Both the position numbers and the translations under genes were made by a program. Below, in pieces: positions 44,028-52,653 of a stretch of 64,000 bases of DNA; the first letter of the stretch is position 1; each line of letters begins with the position of its first letter. Source of the DNA: an uncultured Victivallales bacterium (GTDB lineage: Bacteria > Verrucomicrobiota > Lentisphaeria > Victivallales > UBA1829); assembly GCA_944390795.1 (NCBI GenBank), contig CALXRI010000006.1, forward strand, positions 64,558 to 128,557, given 5' to 3'. The notes beneath the pieces were generated by a model. That model was not told the origin of the DNA. It did not search any database and saw nothing but the letters and a program-made list of their open reading frames with translations.

Positions 44028-45269
44028 ATGCGGAGAGTCCATTCGGCGCTTTTGCTTTTTGCAGTATGTCTGTTTTCCATCGCCCGTGCGGACGACTTCG
44101 AGGATTTTGAACAGGCGGTCGCAACCGTCGCGACAAACTACAACCGTGCGGTGGACTCCCGCGGAACGCGTTTCGAGAAGAGCTACAAACAGCATGTGAG
44201 CGCCATGTGCGAACTGGCGAAGAAAGTGCAGAATGCCATCGACAGCCTGAAACTCGGCGCGGATCTGGATATGGTCTGGATCACGGAAGAGATCCGCCAG
44301 GTTTACAATGAAAACAACAAGGATTTCAAGTCCGGTCAGAACCGGATGAAACGCATGGTCGGGCGTTCGCAGGATCCCGCCACGCTTTTCAAAATCATCG
44401 CCGCGGACATCAAGACTCTGAAAACCATGCGCTTCACCACGGAAAACGGCGGCGCCGTGAAGGATTCACTGATGGCCAAACGCAGACTGCTGGCATACAA
44501 CCGCATACTCAGGTTTTTCATGAAATATCAGTCTTCCTACCGGCGCAGAAAGGACGACGACTCCTTCCGGAAGCTCTTCGAACGCCGGATGGCCGTGCTG
44601 GAAAATCTCGCAGGCTCTCTTGATTCCGATCTCCGGAGAAAAAATCCGAATGCGGGATTCCAGGTGAAACTGGCCGAGGAAACTTCGATCATGCTCAAAA
44701 ATTTCGAAGACCTTTACAAGTCCCAGCTGAAAAAGAAAACCTACACCGTGAAACGGGCGGGTGAAACCACCACGGTCAATGCGCTGAACTCCGAAATGCA
44801 TTTCGCGCTTCAGAATATCCGCAAGTTCCTGATCGAACTCGATAATGCGGGGATTGAAACCGACCCTGCCGGAAAGGTTGACGCGGAGTCCGCCGAAGAG
44901 AAGGAATCCGCCTCCCCGGAGAATCGATATGAAAAGATGTCGCCGGAGGAACTGAATGCGGAACTGAGCCGGCGGCGCAGGGAGATTTACCGCTCGAACA
45001 CCTCCATGGACGGATTCGACCGCGATGTGCTTGCCGAGTATCTTGCCTCCCTTTCGCGTGAACAGCGCAAGGAGTATAATAAATATCTGCGGGAATACCG
45101 CGATTCCGGACTGAAGAACAATCAGGCGGTCCGTTCGGCGATTCTGCGGCTCCATACCGGGCTGATCAGCGGAAAAAATGCAATGACAGCCGGGGAGATG
45201 ACCGATGCGCTGCTGCGTCTGGACAAACTGAAAAAGAAGGAACTCAAGGAACTTGATGTCCTGGACTGA
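44028..45269 (+). CDS. Secreted helical protein of unknown function
   Basis: 413 residues from the ATG at 44028 (AGAGGAAG site). Signal peptide RRVHSALLLFAVCLFSIARA, cut before DDFEDF. The mature protein is charged, almost all helical, with long lysine/glutamate-rich stretches and probable coiled coils. An acidic linker lies near 285-300 and the C-terminal part has 'EYLASLSREQRKEYNKYLREYR'. No domain is recognised and no cysteine pair or catalytic motif stands out. It overlaps the start of the AraC gene by 14 bases, so the regulator may govern it. Confidence 0.75.
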   Translation: MRRVHSALLLFAVCLFSIARADDFEDFEQAVATVATNYNRAVDSRGTRFEKSYKQHVSAMCELAKKVQNAIDSLKLGADLDMVWITEEIRQVYNENNKDFKSGQNRMKRMVGRSQDPATLFKIIAADIKTLKTMRFTTENGGAVKDSLMAKRRLLAYNRILRFFMKYQSSYRRRKDDDSFRKLFERRMAVLENLAGSLDSDLRRKNPNAGFQVKLAEETSIMLKNFEDLYKSQLKKKTYTVKRAGETTTVNALNSEMHFALQNIRKFLIELDNAGIETDPAGKVDAESAEEKESASPENRYEKMSPEELNAELSRRRREIYRSNTSMDGFDRDVLAEYLASLSREQRKEYNKYLREYRDSGLKNNQAVRSAILRLHTGLISGKNAMTAGEMTDALLRLDKLKKKELKELDVLD

Positions 45270-46212
45270 ACTGCACGGCCCGGCCGGAACCGGAGGCGGG
45301 GAGAAACCGCGTCCGATGGAAATTGATCCGGAGCTGAGGAAAAGCATTTTTGAAACGGATGAGAGATGGGCCGCCCCCGGACTGCTTTTCGCATCCCGGA
45401 AACCGCATCTGCATTCCATGCTTGCCGGCTGCGGATACGAGACAAGACGTTCCACAACATATGATTTCAGCGGACTTTCCCGAGGATCCGCCGAATTCGC
45501 GATTTTCCAGTATACCGTAGCCGGAGAAGGATCTCTGGATTATGAAGGACGCGCCTTCAAGATGCGGGCGGGGGATGCGATGCTCCTGCATGTTCCCCAC
45601 GATCACCGCTATTATCTGGCTCCGGATTCCGGATACTGGCGTCTGCTGTTTTTCACCATCTTCGGAATGGAGGCCGTCCGGCTGATGCGCGAGGCCGAGA
45701 CGGCATACGGGCCTGTCATCCGCCTTGAGCCGGAGTCTCCGCTGCTTCTCTATATCCTTTCCGTTTTTTCCGAACTGAAACGTTCCGGCATGCGTTCCCA
45801 GTTTCGCGCGTCGGCGATGGCATACCGGTTTGTCATGACGCTTCATGAATGCTTTTCCTATGCGTCCGCGGGAGGAGCGCAGCGGGATCCCGCCTTTCTC
45901 CGGACCGTTCTGGATTTCTGCACCCGGCATCTGGCGGATGACATCAGCGTGGACGACATCGCCCGTGCTGCGGGATACAGCCGTTATCATTTTTCCCGGA
46001 TTTTTCATCAGGTCTACGGGATGCCCCCTTCGAAATTTCTTGCCGAACTGCGCCTGAAATCCGCGGTCCGTATTTTGCAGATGGAGTGCTGCACGATCAA
46101 GGAGACCGCCGCAAGATGCGGATTCAAGGATGAAAGCTATTTCTGCAAGGTGTTCCGCAAAGCGCACGGCGTCTCTCCGGATGCGTTCCGGAAAGTTCCT
46201 GCGGAACAGTAA
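45256..46212 (+). CDS. AraC-family transcriptional regulator
   Basis: 318 residues from the ATG at 45256 (AAGGA site inside the upstream gene). The N-terminal half is a cupin sensor ('GSLDYEGRAFKMRAGDAMLLHVPHDHRYYL'; note MRAGDAMLL and HDHRY). Residues 205-310 form two helix-turn-helix units, 'SVDDIARAAGYSRYHFSRIFHQVYGMPPSKFL' and 'ETAARCGFKDESYFCKVFRKAHGVSPDAFRK', both complete. It probably senses a sugar. Its targets are unknown; its coding start lies within the end of the secreted-protein gene. Confidence 0.9.
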   Translation: MSWTELHGPAGTGGGEKPRPMEIDPELRKSIFETDERWAAPGLLFASRKPHLHSMLAGCGYETRRSTTYDFSGLSRGSAEFAIFQYTVAGEGSLDYEGRAFKMRAGDAMLLHVPHDHRYYLAPDSGYWRLLFFTIFGMEAVRLMREAETAYGPVIRLEPESPLLLYILSVFSELKRSGMRSQFRASAMAYRFVMTLHECFSYASAGGAQRDPAFLRTVLDFCTRHLADDISVDDIARAAGYSRYHFSRIFHQVYGMPPSKFLAELRLKSAVRILQMECCTIKETAARCGFKDESYFCKVFRKAHGVSPDAFRKVPAEQ

Positions 46213-46252
46213 AGGCAATTCCGTCCGATCCGGTTGCCGCATGCGGGAAAAA

Positions 46253-46326
46253 TGGAGCGGGTGAAGGGAATCGAACCCTCATACTCAGCTTGGGAAGCTG
46301 GTGCACTGCCACTGTGCTACACCCGC
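46253..46326 (-). tRNA. tRNA-Gly (anticodon CCC)
   Basis: A 74-nt cloverleaf with CCA encoded. The acceptor stem GCGGGTG pairs with CACCCGC; the T arm contains GGTTCGATTCC; the anticodon loop is TTCCCAA, giving CCC. The base of the anticodon stem has one C-A mismatch. Confidence 0.93.
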
Positions 46327-46341
46327 GAACGATAATGTGGT

Positions 46342-46369
46342 AAGATACTCTGCTTTTTGTTTCAGTCAA
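46342..46369 (-). promoter_or_regulatory. Promoter of tRNA-Gly
   Basis: On the - strand TTGACT (46369-46364), 16 bases, TATCTT (46347-46342), about 16 bases before the tRNA 5' end. Confidence 0.55.
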
Positions 46370-46388
46370 GAGCAATTTGAAAGGAAAA

Positions 46389-46423
46389 ACAAAAAAAACC
46401 GGAACCTGTCGCCGGGTTCCGGT
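46389..46423 (-). terminator. Intrinsic terminator of the ferredoxin gene
   Basis: A perfect 10-bp stem: AACCGGAACC (46396-46405) with GGTTCCGGTT (46414-46423) and an 8-base loop. On the - strand it is followed by a run of T. It lies 20 bases past the ferredoxin stop. Confidence 0.88.
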
Positions 46424-46442
46424 TTCCCGAGTCGGAATGCGG

Positions 46443-46613
46443 TTACTGGGAGATCGCTTCCGCAGGGCATTCGCCGACGCAGGCGCCGCAGTCAATGCAC
46501 TTGCCGTCATCCACGTGCGCTTTTCCGTCGACCATGGAAATCGCCTCAACCGGGCAGGCGCCTGTGCAGGCTTCGCATCCGACGCATTTCGTTTCGTCAA
46601 CTTTGGCCGCCAT
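46443..46613 (-). CDS. 2[4Fe-4S] ferredoxin
   Basis: 56 residues with two classical CxxCxxCxxxCP clusters: CVGCEACTGACP near 10-21 and CIDCGACVGECP near 39-50, the exact size of clostridial-type ferredoxins. It carries electrons in the cytosol between low-potential oxidoreductases, which suggests an anaerobic or fermentative life. The start has an ideal AGGAGG site. It is monocistronic with its own promoter and terminator. The gene is shorter than most ORF cut-offs, so it is easily missed. Confidence 0.95.
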   Translation of the reverse strand: MAAKVDETKCVGCEACTGACPVEAISMVDGKAHVDDGKCIDCGACVGECPAEAISQ

Positions 46614-46666
46614 AATAAAAACCTCCTGTTTTGGATTTGTTGAAAAAGATAAAACCGAAGTCCCGT

Positions 46667-46695
46667 AAAATAACGCCGCATTCCGGATTCGTCAA
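46667..46695 (-). promoter_or_regulatory. Promoter of the ferredoxin gene
   Basis: On the - strand TTGACG (46695-46690), a 17-base spacer and TATTTT (46672-46667), 54 bases before the ATG. Confidence 0.65.
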
Positions 46696-46772
46696 GCGCC
46701 GTCCGCGGTTTTTTATGAGATTTCCCGTCTTGCGCTTCCTTGTCCGGGGGGGGAACGGATCTTCGCGCGACT

Positions 46773-47414
46773 CTACTGCAGCAGTGGCGCCGCAGCCTTG
46801 AGCCAGGCGTCGGCGATCAGCTGATGTCCGGCGGGCATCGGATGCACGCCGTCCGCCAGCCAGTGTTCCTGCGGCGCCACGTTCAAAGCATTGTTCAGGA
46901 CGCTTTGCAGGGGGACAAAAACGGCATGGTAGTCATTCGCGATTCTGCGGACAACTTCACCGCGCTGCGCGATCTCGTCCAGCCAGTCCTCCCCGACCGC
47001 CCCGAAGGGGAGAACAAACGGTTCGAGAAGGACAATGCCGATATCCGGAAGCTCCTTCAGCGTCCAGTCCATCAGCATGCGGTAGAACTGTTCATAACGA
47101 GGCACTTCGACGCCGTTGCGTCTCGCCTTTTCATGCCAGGTGTCGTTTACGCCGATCAGGATGCTCAGGATATCGGGGCGCAGATTGATGCAGTCGGCTT
47201 TCCAGCGGGCATAGAGATCGACGATCCTGTTTCCGCTGATTCCGAAGTTGTAAAACTGAAAATCCCTGCCTCTGTCGCAGAGAAGGCGGGCTGCAATGAG
47301 ATAGGGATACCCCGGTCCGAGCCCGGTGCGGGAATACCCCGGATCCGTGATTTCAAGACGTGCGCGGCCGCAATCCGTAATGGAATCGCCCTGGAAAAGA
47401 ATTGTCTTTGTCAT
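46773..47414 (-). CDS. SGNH/GDSL-family hydrolase
   Basis: 213 residues, a compact single-domain enzyme. Block I 'LFQGDSITDCGR' holds the serine nucleophile, block II-like 'YNFGISGNRIVDLYARW' the glycine, block III 'SILIGVNDTW' the asparagine, and block V 'LADGVHPMPAGH' the Asp/His pair. There is no signal peptide, so it acts in the cytosol, probably as an esterase or acetylhydrolase on sugars or lipids. It is last in an apparent operon with dapF and dapA, 24 bases behind dapA, without an obvious link to lysine synthesis. Confidence 0.88.
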   Translation of the reverse strand: MTKTILFQGDSITDCGRARLEITDPGYSRTGLGPGYPYLIAARLLCDRGRDFQFYNFGISGNRIVDLYARWKADCINLRPDILSILIGVNDTWHEKARRNGVEVPRYEQFYRMLMDWTLKELPDIGIVLLEPFVLPFGAVGEDWLDEIAQRGEVVRRIANDYHAVFVPLQSVLNNALNVAPQEHWLADGVHPMPAGHQLIADAWLKAAAPLLQ

Positions 47415-47438
47415 TTTTTCTGAACTTGCCGTGGAAGA

Positions 47439-48311
47439 TTATACATTTCGGATACAGGCGGAAATCGTTTTCCGGAGTTTTTCCCGGTTTGCGTCGGAAA
47501 GCGGGCAGAGCGGAAGACGGTATTCCTCTTCGATCATGCCGAGCATTGCCATGGCGGCTTTGACCGGAATCGGATTCGACTCAATGAAGAGATCCTTGAA
47601 GAGGCGCCAGTATTTTCTGTGAAGAGCAGCCGCCTCGGTGAAATTGCCGGCGGCACATGCGTCGGTCATTTTCTTGAGCTCGGCGGGAATGATGTTGGAC
47701 GCCACGCTGATGACGCCTTTGGCGCCGAGCAGCATCATGGGAACGGTCAGGCTGTCGTCGCCGCACATGATGGACGTTTCACAGAGGCTGAGAATCTCGG
47801 AGACCCGCTCCACGGATCCCGCGGCTTCCTTCACGCCGAGCACGTTGGTGTTTTTCACCAGACGTGCCACGGTTTCCGCCGCGATTCCGACTCCGGTCCG
47901 ACCGGGGACGTTGTAAAGCACGATCGGAATGCCGCAGGTGTCGGCGATTGTCGAAAAATGGCGGTAGATCCCTTCCTGCGTGGGTTTGTTGTAATAGGGC
48001 GTGACCTGGAGCGAACAGTCGGCGCCGACGCTTTTGGCATGTTTTGTCAGGATGATGGCTTCCGCCGTGGAATTCGCGCCGGTTCCGGCCATGATTTTGC
48101 ATCGTCCGGCCGCTGCGGCGATTGTTTCCTCAATGACCTTCATGTGCTCTTCCGTATCCAGAGTCGGTGATTCCCCGGTCGTTCCGACGGGCACAATGCC
48201 GTCGACTCCGCCCTGAATCTGCATTTCCACAATTTCCCGCAGTTTTCCGTAATCCACAGCGCCTTTTGAAAGCGGTGTGACCATCGCGGTGTATACGCCC
48301 TTGAGTTCCAT
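47439..48311 (-). CDS. dapA: 4-hydroxy-tetrahydrodipicolinate synthase
   Basis: 290 residues, the standard DapA length. Visible: 'GVYTAMVTPLSKGAVDY', the pyruvate-site 'VPVGTTGESPTLDTEEH', the catalytic tyrosine in 'IVLYNVPGRTGVGI', and the Schiff-base lysine in 'VLGVKEAAG' near residue 161. It condenses pyruvate with aspartate semialdehyde in the diaminopimelate/lysine pathway. It lies downstream of dapF, so both serve peptidoglycan and lysine synthesis. Confidence 0.95.
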   Translation of the reverse strand: MELKGVYTAMVTPLSKGAVDYGKLREIVEMQIQGGVDGIVPVGTTGESPTLDTEEHMKVIEETIAAAAGRCKIMAGTGANSTAEAIILTKHAKSVGADCSLQVTPYYNKPTQEGIYRHFSTIADTCGIPIVLYNVPGRTGVGIAAETVARLVKNTNVLGVKEAAGSVERVSEILSLCETSIMCGDDSLTVPMMLLGAKGVISVASNIIPAELKKMTDACAAGNFTEAAALHRKYWRLFKDLFIESNPIPVKAAMAMLGMIEEEYRLPLCPLSDANREKLRKTISACIRNV

Positions 48312-48326
48312 AACAAAGTCCTTGCT

Positions 48327-49160
48327 TTATATTGAATAATCCTGATTCCGTTCACAAAGTTCCCCGTCGAAGACCGTTACAGCGGGTCCGGTCAGAAAAA
48401 CTCCTTTTAAAATATTACATTCTTTGATTATTTCAATCTCCAGAACGTCTCCCCCCCGGGAAAGTATCGAGAGTTTTTCCGGGAAACCGAAAAACTGATG
48501 CAGAACCGCCCCGGTCGAGGCGCAGCCGGTGCCGCAGGCGAGAGTTTCGTCTTCCACGCCGCGTTCGTAAGTCCGCACGGCTGCCGGACGGTTCCGGTCG
48601 GAAAAGGAAACGAAGTCCACGTTGGCCCCTTCCGGCAGAAAACGCGGATGGCAGCGAAGTCTGCGTCCTTCCGCTGGGACATCAAGCGCTTCCAGGTCCG
48701 GCACGACTTTAATCAGATGGGGCACTCCTGATGCGCCCTTGTAGACGGTTTCGGCGTTTTCCAGTTCATATTTCTGAAAGGGTTCGGTGACAGGCAGTTC
48801 AATTTTCACGGATTCGCCGGAATCATCCATGATTGCCGTCCCGAGAAGATTTCCGCCGGCGAGGAAAACCATATTTTTTCTGCCTCTGCCCAGCCCTTTC
48901 CGATAAGCGAAAGCGGCTGAGCAGCGCAGTCCGTTTCCGCAGACCGCGGCCGCGGATCCGTCGCTGTTGAAATAGTCCATCCGGATGATGTTCTCATCTG
49001 CTGTCTTCTGCAGATAGATGACTCCATCCGCTCCGACGCCCAGATGCCGGTTGCAGAGATGAGCGATGAAGCTCGGGGAACGGTTTGCCTCGGATGCGGA
49101 ATCGTCGACAAGAATGAAATCATTTCCCGCACCGTGCATTTTTGAAAACCGCATTTTCAT
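48327..49160 (-). CDS. dapF: Diaminopimelate epimerase
   Basis: 277 residues. N-terminal 'FSKMHGAGNDFILVDD'; the first catalytic cysteine in 'AAVCGNGLRCSAAF' near 72 and the second in 'LACGTGCASTGAV' near 220; 'GVEDETLACG' carries the substrate-binding ER/E region. It interconverts LL- and meso-diaminopimelate for peptidoglycan. First gene of the dapF-dapA-SGNH operon. The start could also be the ATG two codons later (49154). Confidence 0.95.
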   Translation of the reverse strand: MKMRFSKMHGAGNDFILVDDSASEANRSPSFIAHLCNRHLGVGADGVIYLQKTADENIIRMDYFNSDGSAAAVCGNGLRCSAAFAYRKGLGRGRKNMVFLAGGNLLGTAIMDDSGESVKIELPVTEPFQKYELENAETVYKGASGVPHLIKVVPDLEALDVPAEGRRLRCHPRFLPEGANVDFVSFSDRNRPAAVRTYERGVEDETLACGTGCASTGAVLHQFFGFPEKLSILSRGGDVLEIEIIKECNILKGVFLTGPAVTVFDGELCERNQDYSI

Positions 49161-49184
49161 TTTTCATCTCCCTGTCGGTGAGAA

Positions 49185-49212
49185 AAAATATCATTGGAAA
49201 GGGAATATGCAA
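49185..49212 (-). promoter_or_regulatory. Promoter of the dapF operon
   Basis: On the - strand TTGCAT (49212-49207), 16 bases, TATTTT (49190-49185), 25 bases before the ATG at 49160. Confidence 0.5.
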
Positions 49213-49242
49213 ATTATCTTATAAAAAACTTTGCTTTAATTG

Positions 49243-49270
49243 TTGATTTTTTCGAGTTCTGAGCTAATGT
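49243..49270 (+). promoter_or_regulatory. Promoter of tRNA-Arg
   Basis: TTGATT (49243-49248), a 16-base spacer and TAATGT (49265-49270), 18 bases before the mature tRNA 5' end. Confidence 0.5.
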
Positions 49271-49288
49271 ACAGGACTTCTGCATGAT

Positions 49289-49364
<76 letters not shown>

Positions 49365-49676
49365 TTCATTATCAAGCACTTACAAAGAAAAATACGATCC
49401 CTGATTTTTCCATTTTGTTGCTTTTTTGTTGCCGAAAATATCCCGTTTGGATGCAATGGCATTCAGCGGGATTTTCTTTTATACGCCAGATCGCTTCTCT
49501 GATTTACTGACACACAAAGAGTCTCTTTCGATGCGGATTCAACCAGGCACAGGTTAACAGAAGTTACATCTTGGATTTTCTGTTTTGGTTCGGAAAAATG
49601 AGGCTGTTTCAGCCTTTTTTCCGTTTTTTTTTCGCCCAATGATTCTATAAAAACTTCTTTTTTTCTGGAGTCTGAT
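49365..49676. other. Junction region between tRNA-Arg and the first phage gene
   Basis: About 310 AT-rich bases. It includes TTTTGTTGCTTTTTTGTTGC, a direct repeat of TTTTGTTGC at 49414-49433, and one intrinsic terminator (listed). No gene is supported here. The open reverse frame over part of it has no protein-like composition. Confidence 0.5.
49603..49625 (+). terminator. Intrinsic terminator upstream of the phage gene block
   Basis: AGGCTG (49603-49608) and CAGCCT (49612-49617) pair over a TTT loop and run into TTTT. It would stop transcription coming from the tRNA side, isolating the phage operon. Confidence 0.7.
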
Positions 49677-49877
49677 ATGGATTTGAAACTCAAGGAAATT
49701 CTTGACTTGATCCGGAAGGAACGCGAAAATGCCGTATCCGAACTGCTCAAGGCGCCGCGTGTCGCACCCGGTATCGGCGATTTCAGGTATCAGATCGGTT
49801 TTGCCGCAGGACTCGATCAGGCGGCCGATATAATCAACTCAATTCTTAACGAAGGAGACGCTGATGAGCGCGAATGA
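49677..49877 (+). CDS. Small phage protein of unknown function
   Basis: 66 residues, behind a GGAG site. It is amphipathic and helical: 'LKLKEILDLIRKERENAVSELLKAPRV', then 'YQIGFAAGLDQAADIINSIL'. The second part looks like the small conserved 'G...G...a...i' helix proteins found in phage head modules. It overlaps the scaffold-like gene by 14 bases, so the two are coupled. No function can be assigned. Confidence 0.65.
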   Translation: MDLKLKEILDLIRKERENAVSELLKAPRVAPGIGDFRYQIGFAAGLDQAADIINSILNEGDADERE

Positions 49878-50835
49878 AGAAATCGTAAGTCCTGACAATC
49901 ACGCTGAGGAAGCCGGAAACACCGAATTCGATCAGGCATGGAACGATGTCGAAGAAGTGCCGTCCGGAAGCACCGGCGGAGACGAATCCGAAGAAAAAAA
50001 CAAGCCCGCAGAATCCGGAAAAACGGACCAGGACGACAGCATCAAGCCCGACGACGCGGAAAAGAGTCCCGGAAAAAATGATCCGGCGGACAGTTCGACA
50101 AAAGAAAGTGAAGACTCCGAAAAGCCCGATTACAGTTTCCTCGACAAGATCGATCAGGAAAACGGCGCGCCGGACAGCAGCGGCAAAACACCGACGGAAA
50201 AGAAGGAGGACGAACAGGAAAACACGGAGACCGCCGGGAAAACCGAAGAAAAGCCGAAGGAATCTGAAAATCCGCCGGACAGCGGCTCTTTCGATGTGGA
50301 CGCGTTTATCGCCGGACTCCCGGACGATATGAAGGAATTTGCTTCCGACTATCCCGAAGAGGCAAAATTCAATATCCGATGCATGGAAATCATGTTCCGG
50401 AAACTGCGCGGAACATCCGGAGCTTCCGAACTGGAAAACCGTCTCGCAGGAATGGAGGAATATCTTGGAAATGTTCTCCGATTCGAAGAACAGGCCAGAG
50501 AACAGGCGCGGCAGATCGAATTCCAGAACGAAGTGCTCAAGGTGCATCCCGACGCGGAGGAAATCCTTACGAAAAAACGCGACTTCTCCGAATGGCTCAA
50601 GGCGCAGCCCCGGTATCTCCAGCAGGCCGTCCGCCGGATCAATGATCCCGCAGACGCAATCGACATCCTCAACAAATACAAGGCCGACAGGGGAATCCTG
50701 GAAAAAAAGCAGAATCGGAAGAACGAGCTCTACCGCGGACTCTCCGCATCCTCCGGACGGGCCGGAAAAACGGGAAATGAAAACGCCTCATTCGATGAGG
50801 CATGGGACGAAATCGATGATGAACAGGTGAAATGA
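49864..50835 (+). CDS. Acidic scaffold-like phage protein
   Basis: 323 residues behind AAGGAG. The first 140 residues are strongly acidic and low in complexity (many Glu, Asp, Lys, Ser, Pro). From about 140 the protein is helical with coiled-coil character ('ELENRLAGMEEYLGNVLRFEEQAREQARQIEF', heptad-like). Size, acidity and the position directly ahead of the capsid gene fit a capsid scaffolding protein, which guides procapsid assembly and then leaves. The motif FDxAWxx[VI] occurs at both ends: EFDQAWNDV near residue 20 and SFDEAWDEI near 311. Confidence 0.65.
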   Translation: MSANEEIVSPDNHAEEAGNTEFDQAWNDVEEVPSGSTGGDESEEKNKPAESGKTDQDDSIKPDDAEKSPGKNDPADSSTKESEDSEKPDYSFLDKIDQENGAPDSSGKTPTEKKEDEQENTETAGKTEEKPKESENPPDSGSFDVDAFIAGLPDDMKEFASDYPEEAKFNIRCMEIMFRKLRGTSGASELENRLAGMEEYLGNVLRFEEQAREQARQIEFQNEVLKVHPDAEEILTKKRDFSEWLKAQPRYLQQAVRRINDPADAIDILNKYKADRGILEKKQNRKNELYRGLSASSGRAGKTGNENASFDEAWDEIDDEQVK

Positions 50836-50836
50836 C

Positions 50837-51016
50837 ATGCTGAAAACACCGGAAAAAGATTTTGCAAAGGCGCTGGACAGAAAGGAAATCCGCTGTCCGG
50901 CATGTGGGAAACTTCTCATGAAGGCAGTTCTCCCGCGCGGAAGCAAACTCTTTCTCCGGTGTCGCGGAACAAAGTGCATCTATCACAAACGGGATTTGAC
51001 GATTCAGTTTCTGTAA
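50837..51016 (+). CDS. Small zinc-ribbon protein
   Basis: 59 residues, starting one base after the scaffold-like gene. Two cysteine pairs, CPAC near residues 20-23 and C..TKC near 43-48, with basic residues between (KAVLPRGSKLFLRCRG), fit a zinc ribbon of the Com/Ogr-like type found in phages, where such proteins act as translational or transcriptional regulators. The position between scaffold and capsid genes suggests control of late gene expression, but this is inferred. Confidence 0.65.
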   Translation: MLKTPEKDFAKALDRKEIRCPACGKLLMKAVLPRGSKLFLRCRGTKCIYHKRDLTIQFL

Positions 51017-51087
51017 CCGGAATCCGAAAATCCCTTTTCAACAAAACAGAGGCTCGCCTGAAGCCCGAATAAAGAAAGGGCTTTATC

Positions 51088-52101
51088 ATGGCCAACGAAA
51101 CAAGTTATGGGGACATCTCCCCGAGAACCGCGGCGTATGCCGTGAAAAAACTCCTCAAACGGGGACAGGCGGAAACGGTTGTGGACAAGTTCGCGCAGAC
51201 CGTGCCTGTTCCGGCAAACAAATCAAAGAAAATCGTCTTCCGGCGCTACGAAACGCTCGGAAAAGCGTTGACGCCGCTGACCGAAGGCGTGACGCCGACC
51301 GCTCAGAAACTGACGAAAACGGACGTCGAAGCGACTCTTCAGCAGTACGGAGGACTCGCGGGGCTGACGGATGTCGTTCAGGACACCCATGAAGATCCCG
51401 TACTCAATGAAATGAGCGATCTGATCGGCGAGCAGGCCGGCGAAACGCTCGAGGCAATCAAAATCGGGATTCTCAACGCCTCGACGAACCGCTTCTACTG
51501 CGGCGGAACCGATACCGCAACAGTCGCCGCTCCCATCGATCTTTCCATGCTGCGAATGGTCAACCGCGAATTCCGGAGGTTCCGCGCACGGAAAATCACG
51601 CAGATCATCAAAGCGGGTCCGAATATCGCAACCGAACCGGTCGGCGCGTCGTTCATCCTGCTCGGACACAGCGATCTGGAGGCCGATATCCGCGAAATCA
51701 CCGGATTTGTTCCCGTCGAGAAATACTCCGGACTCAAGCCGGTTTCCGAATTCGAGGTTGGAAAAGTGGAAAATTTCCGCGTTATCCTTACCTCCATGTT
51801 CGAGCCCGAACTGCAGGCCGGTGCAAGTTCCGCGGACTATCTCTCCAACGGTGTGAAACCGTCCGCCGCGGCAAAGGCCGACGTATACACCATGATAGCC
51901 ATTGCAAGAGATTCCTACGCTTTCACGCCGTTTGCTGGGAAAAACGCTGCGACCATCAGCGTCCTCAATCCCGGCAGGATCAGCAAGAGCGATCCGCTCG
52001 GACAGCGCGGATATGTCGGCTGGAAGGCATGGATGGCCGGAGCCATTCTCCAGGATACCTGGCTGGCCAACATCGAATGCACGGCAACCGCTCAGTTCTG
52101 A
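51088..52101 (+). CDS. Major capsid protein, N4-gp56 family
   Basis: 337 residues. Hallmarks of the N4-gp56 capsid family: 'FAQTVPVPANKSKKIVFRRYETL', 'LTEGVTPTAQKLTKTDVEATLQQYGG', and 'LTDVVQDTHEDPVLNE' (only the LTEGVTP, QQYG and THEDPV words are needed). It has the HK97-like fold expected of tailed-phage shells and should form the icosahedral head. It follows the scaffold-like gene, the usual order. An AAAGGG site precedes the ATG. Confidence 0.88.
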   Translation: MANETSYGDISPRTAAYAVKKLLKRGQAETVVDKFAQTVPVPANKSKKIVFRRYETLGKALTPLTEGVTPTAQKLTKTDVEATLQQYGGLAGLTDVVQDTHEDPVLNEMSDLIGEQAGETLEAIKIGILNASTNRFYCGGTDTATVAAPIDLSMLRMVNREFRRFRARKITQIIKAGPNIATEPVGASFILLGHSDLEADIREITGFVPVEKYSGLKPVSEFEVGKVENFRVILTSMFEPELQAGASSADYLSNGVKPSAAAKADVYTMIAIARDSYAFTPFAGKNAATISVLNPGRISKSDPLGQRGYVGWKAWMAGAILQDTWLANIECTATAQF

Positions 52102-52164
52102 AGCAGAACAGGACGGGAGGTTTTCCCCTCCCGTCTTATCAACCAATAACAGGGAGACCATACA

Positions 52165-52647
52165 ATGGCAAGACAGAAAGCGAAGAACGGAACAACCGAC
52201 AATGAAGCCTGGGAAACCGCAATACCGGAGGAAAGCGAAGCGCCGGAGGAAACCGCCGAAGTGAACGAAACCGAAGAAACGGAAATTCCGGCGAAGAGCG
52301 CGGTAAAATATTTCAAGGTGCGTTTTCACGAGCGGACCAGCGAATCCGAAAGCGAAAACATCACGCTCGGCGTAAACGGAAACATCCTTGTGATCCGGCG
52401 CGGCGTGCCCGTAGTGATCCCGGAATCCTTTGTCAAAACCGCTCAGCGCGCGGTCATCCGATACCGCTACACCGACACGAAAAGCGGAAAGCCTGTCAGC
52501 AGAAAGCTGGCCCGGTGTTCCTTCGACATCCTCGGAGAAAGTTCCGAAGCGGAATTCCTCAAAATGAAGGAGGAGGGAACCAGAAAAACCATGAAGGCGC
52601 TGGAAGACGAAGCCGTGCAGGAAACGGACGACGCCGAAGAGGAGTAA
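52165..52647 (+). CDS. Phage head-module protein of unknown function
   Basis: 160 residues behind GGGAGA. Acidic N-terminal tail (residues 10-45, many Glu) and acidic C-terminus; between them a beta-rich core of about 85 residues ('YFKVRFHERTSESESENITLGVNGNILVIRRGVPVVIPESFV'; the 'G.IL.I.RG.PV.IPE.fV' part resembles head-decoration or neck proteins of N4-gp56-type phages). Its place between capsid and connector genes supports a head-associated role. Confidence 0.55.
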   Translation: MARQKAKNGTTDNEAWETAIPEESEAPEETAEVNETEETEIPAKSAVKYFKVRFHERTSESESENITLGVNGNILVIRRGVPVVIPESFVKTAQRAVIRYRYTDTKSGKPVSRKLARCSFDILGESSEAEFLKMKEEGTRKTMKALEDEAVQETDDAEEE

Positions 52648-52653
52648 GAGCTC

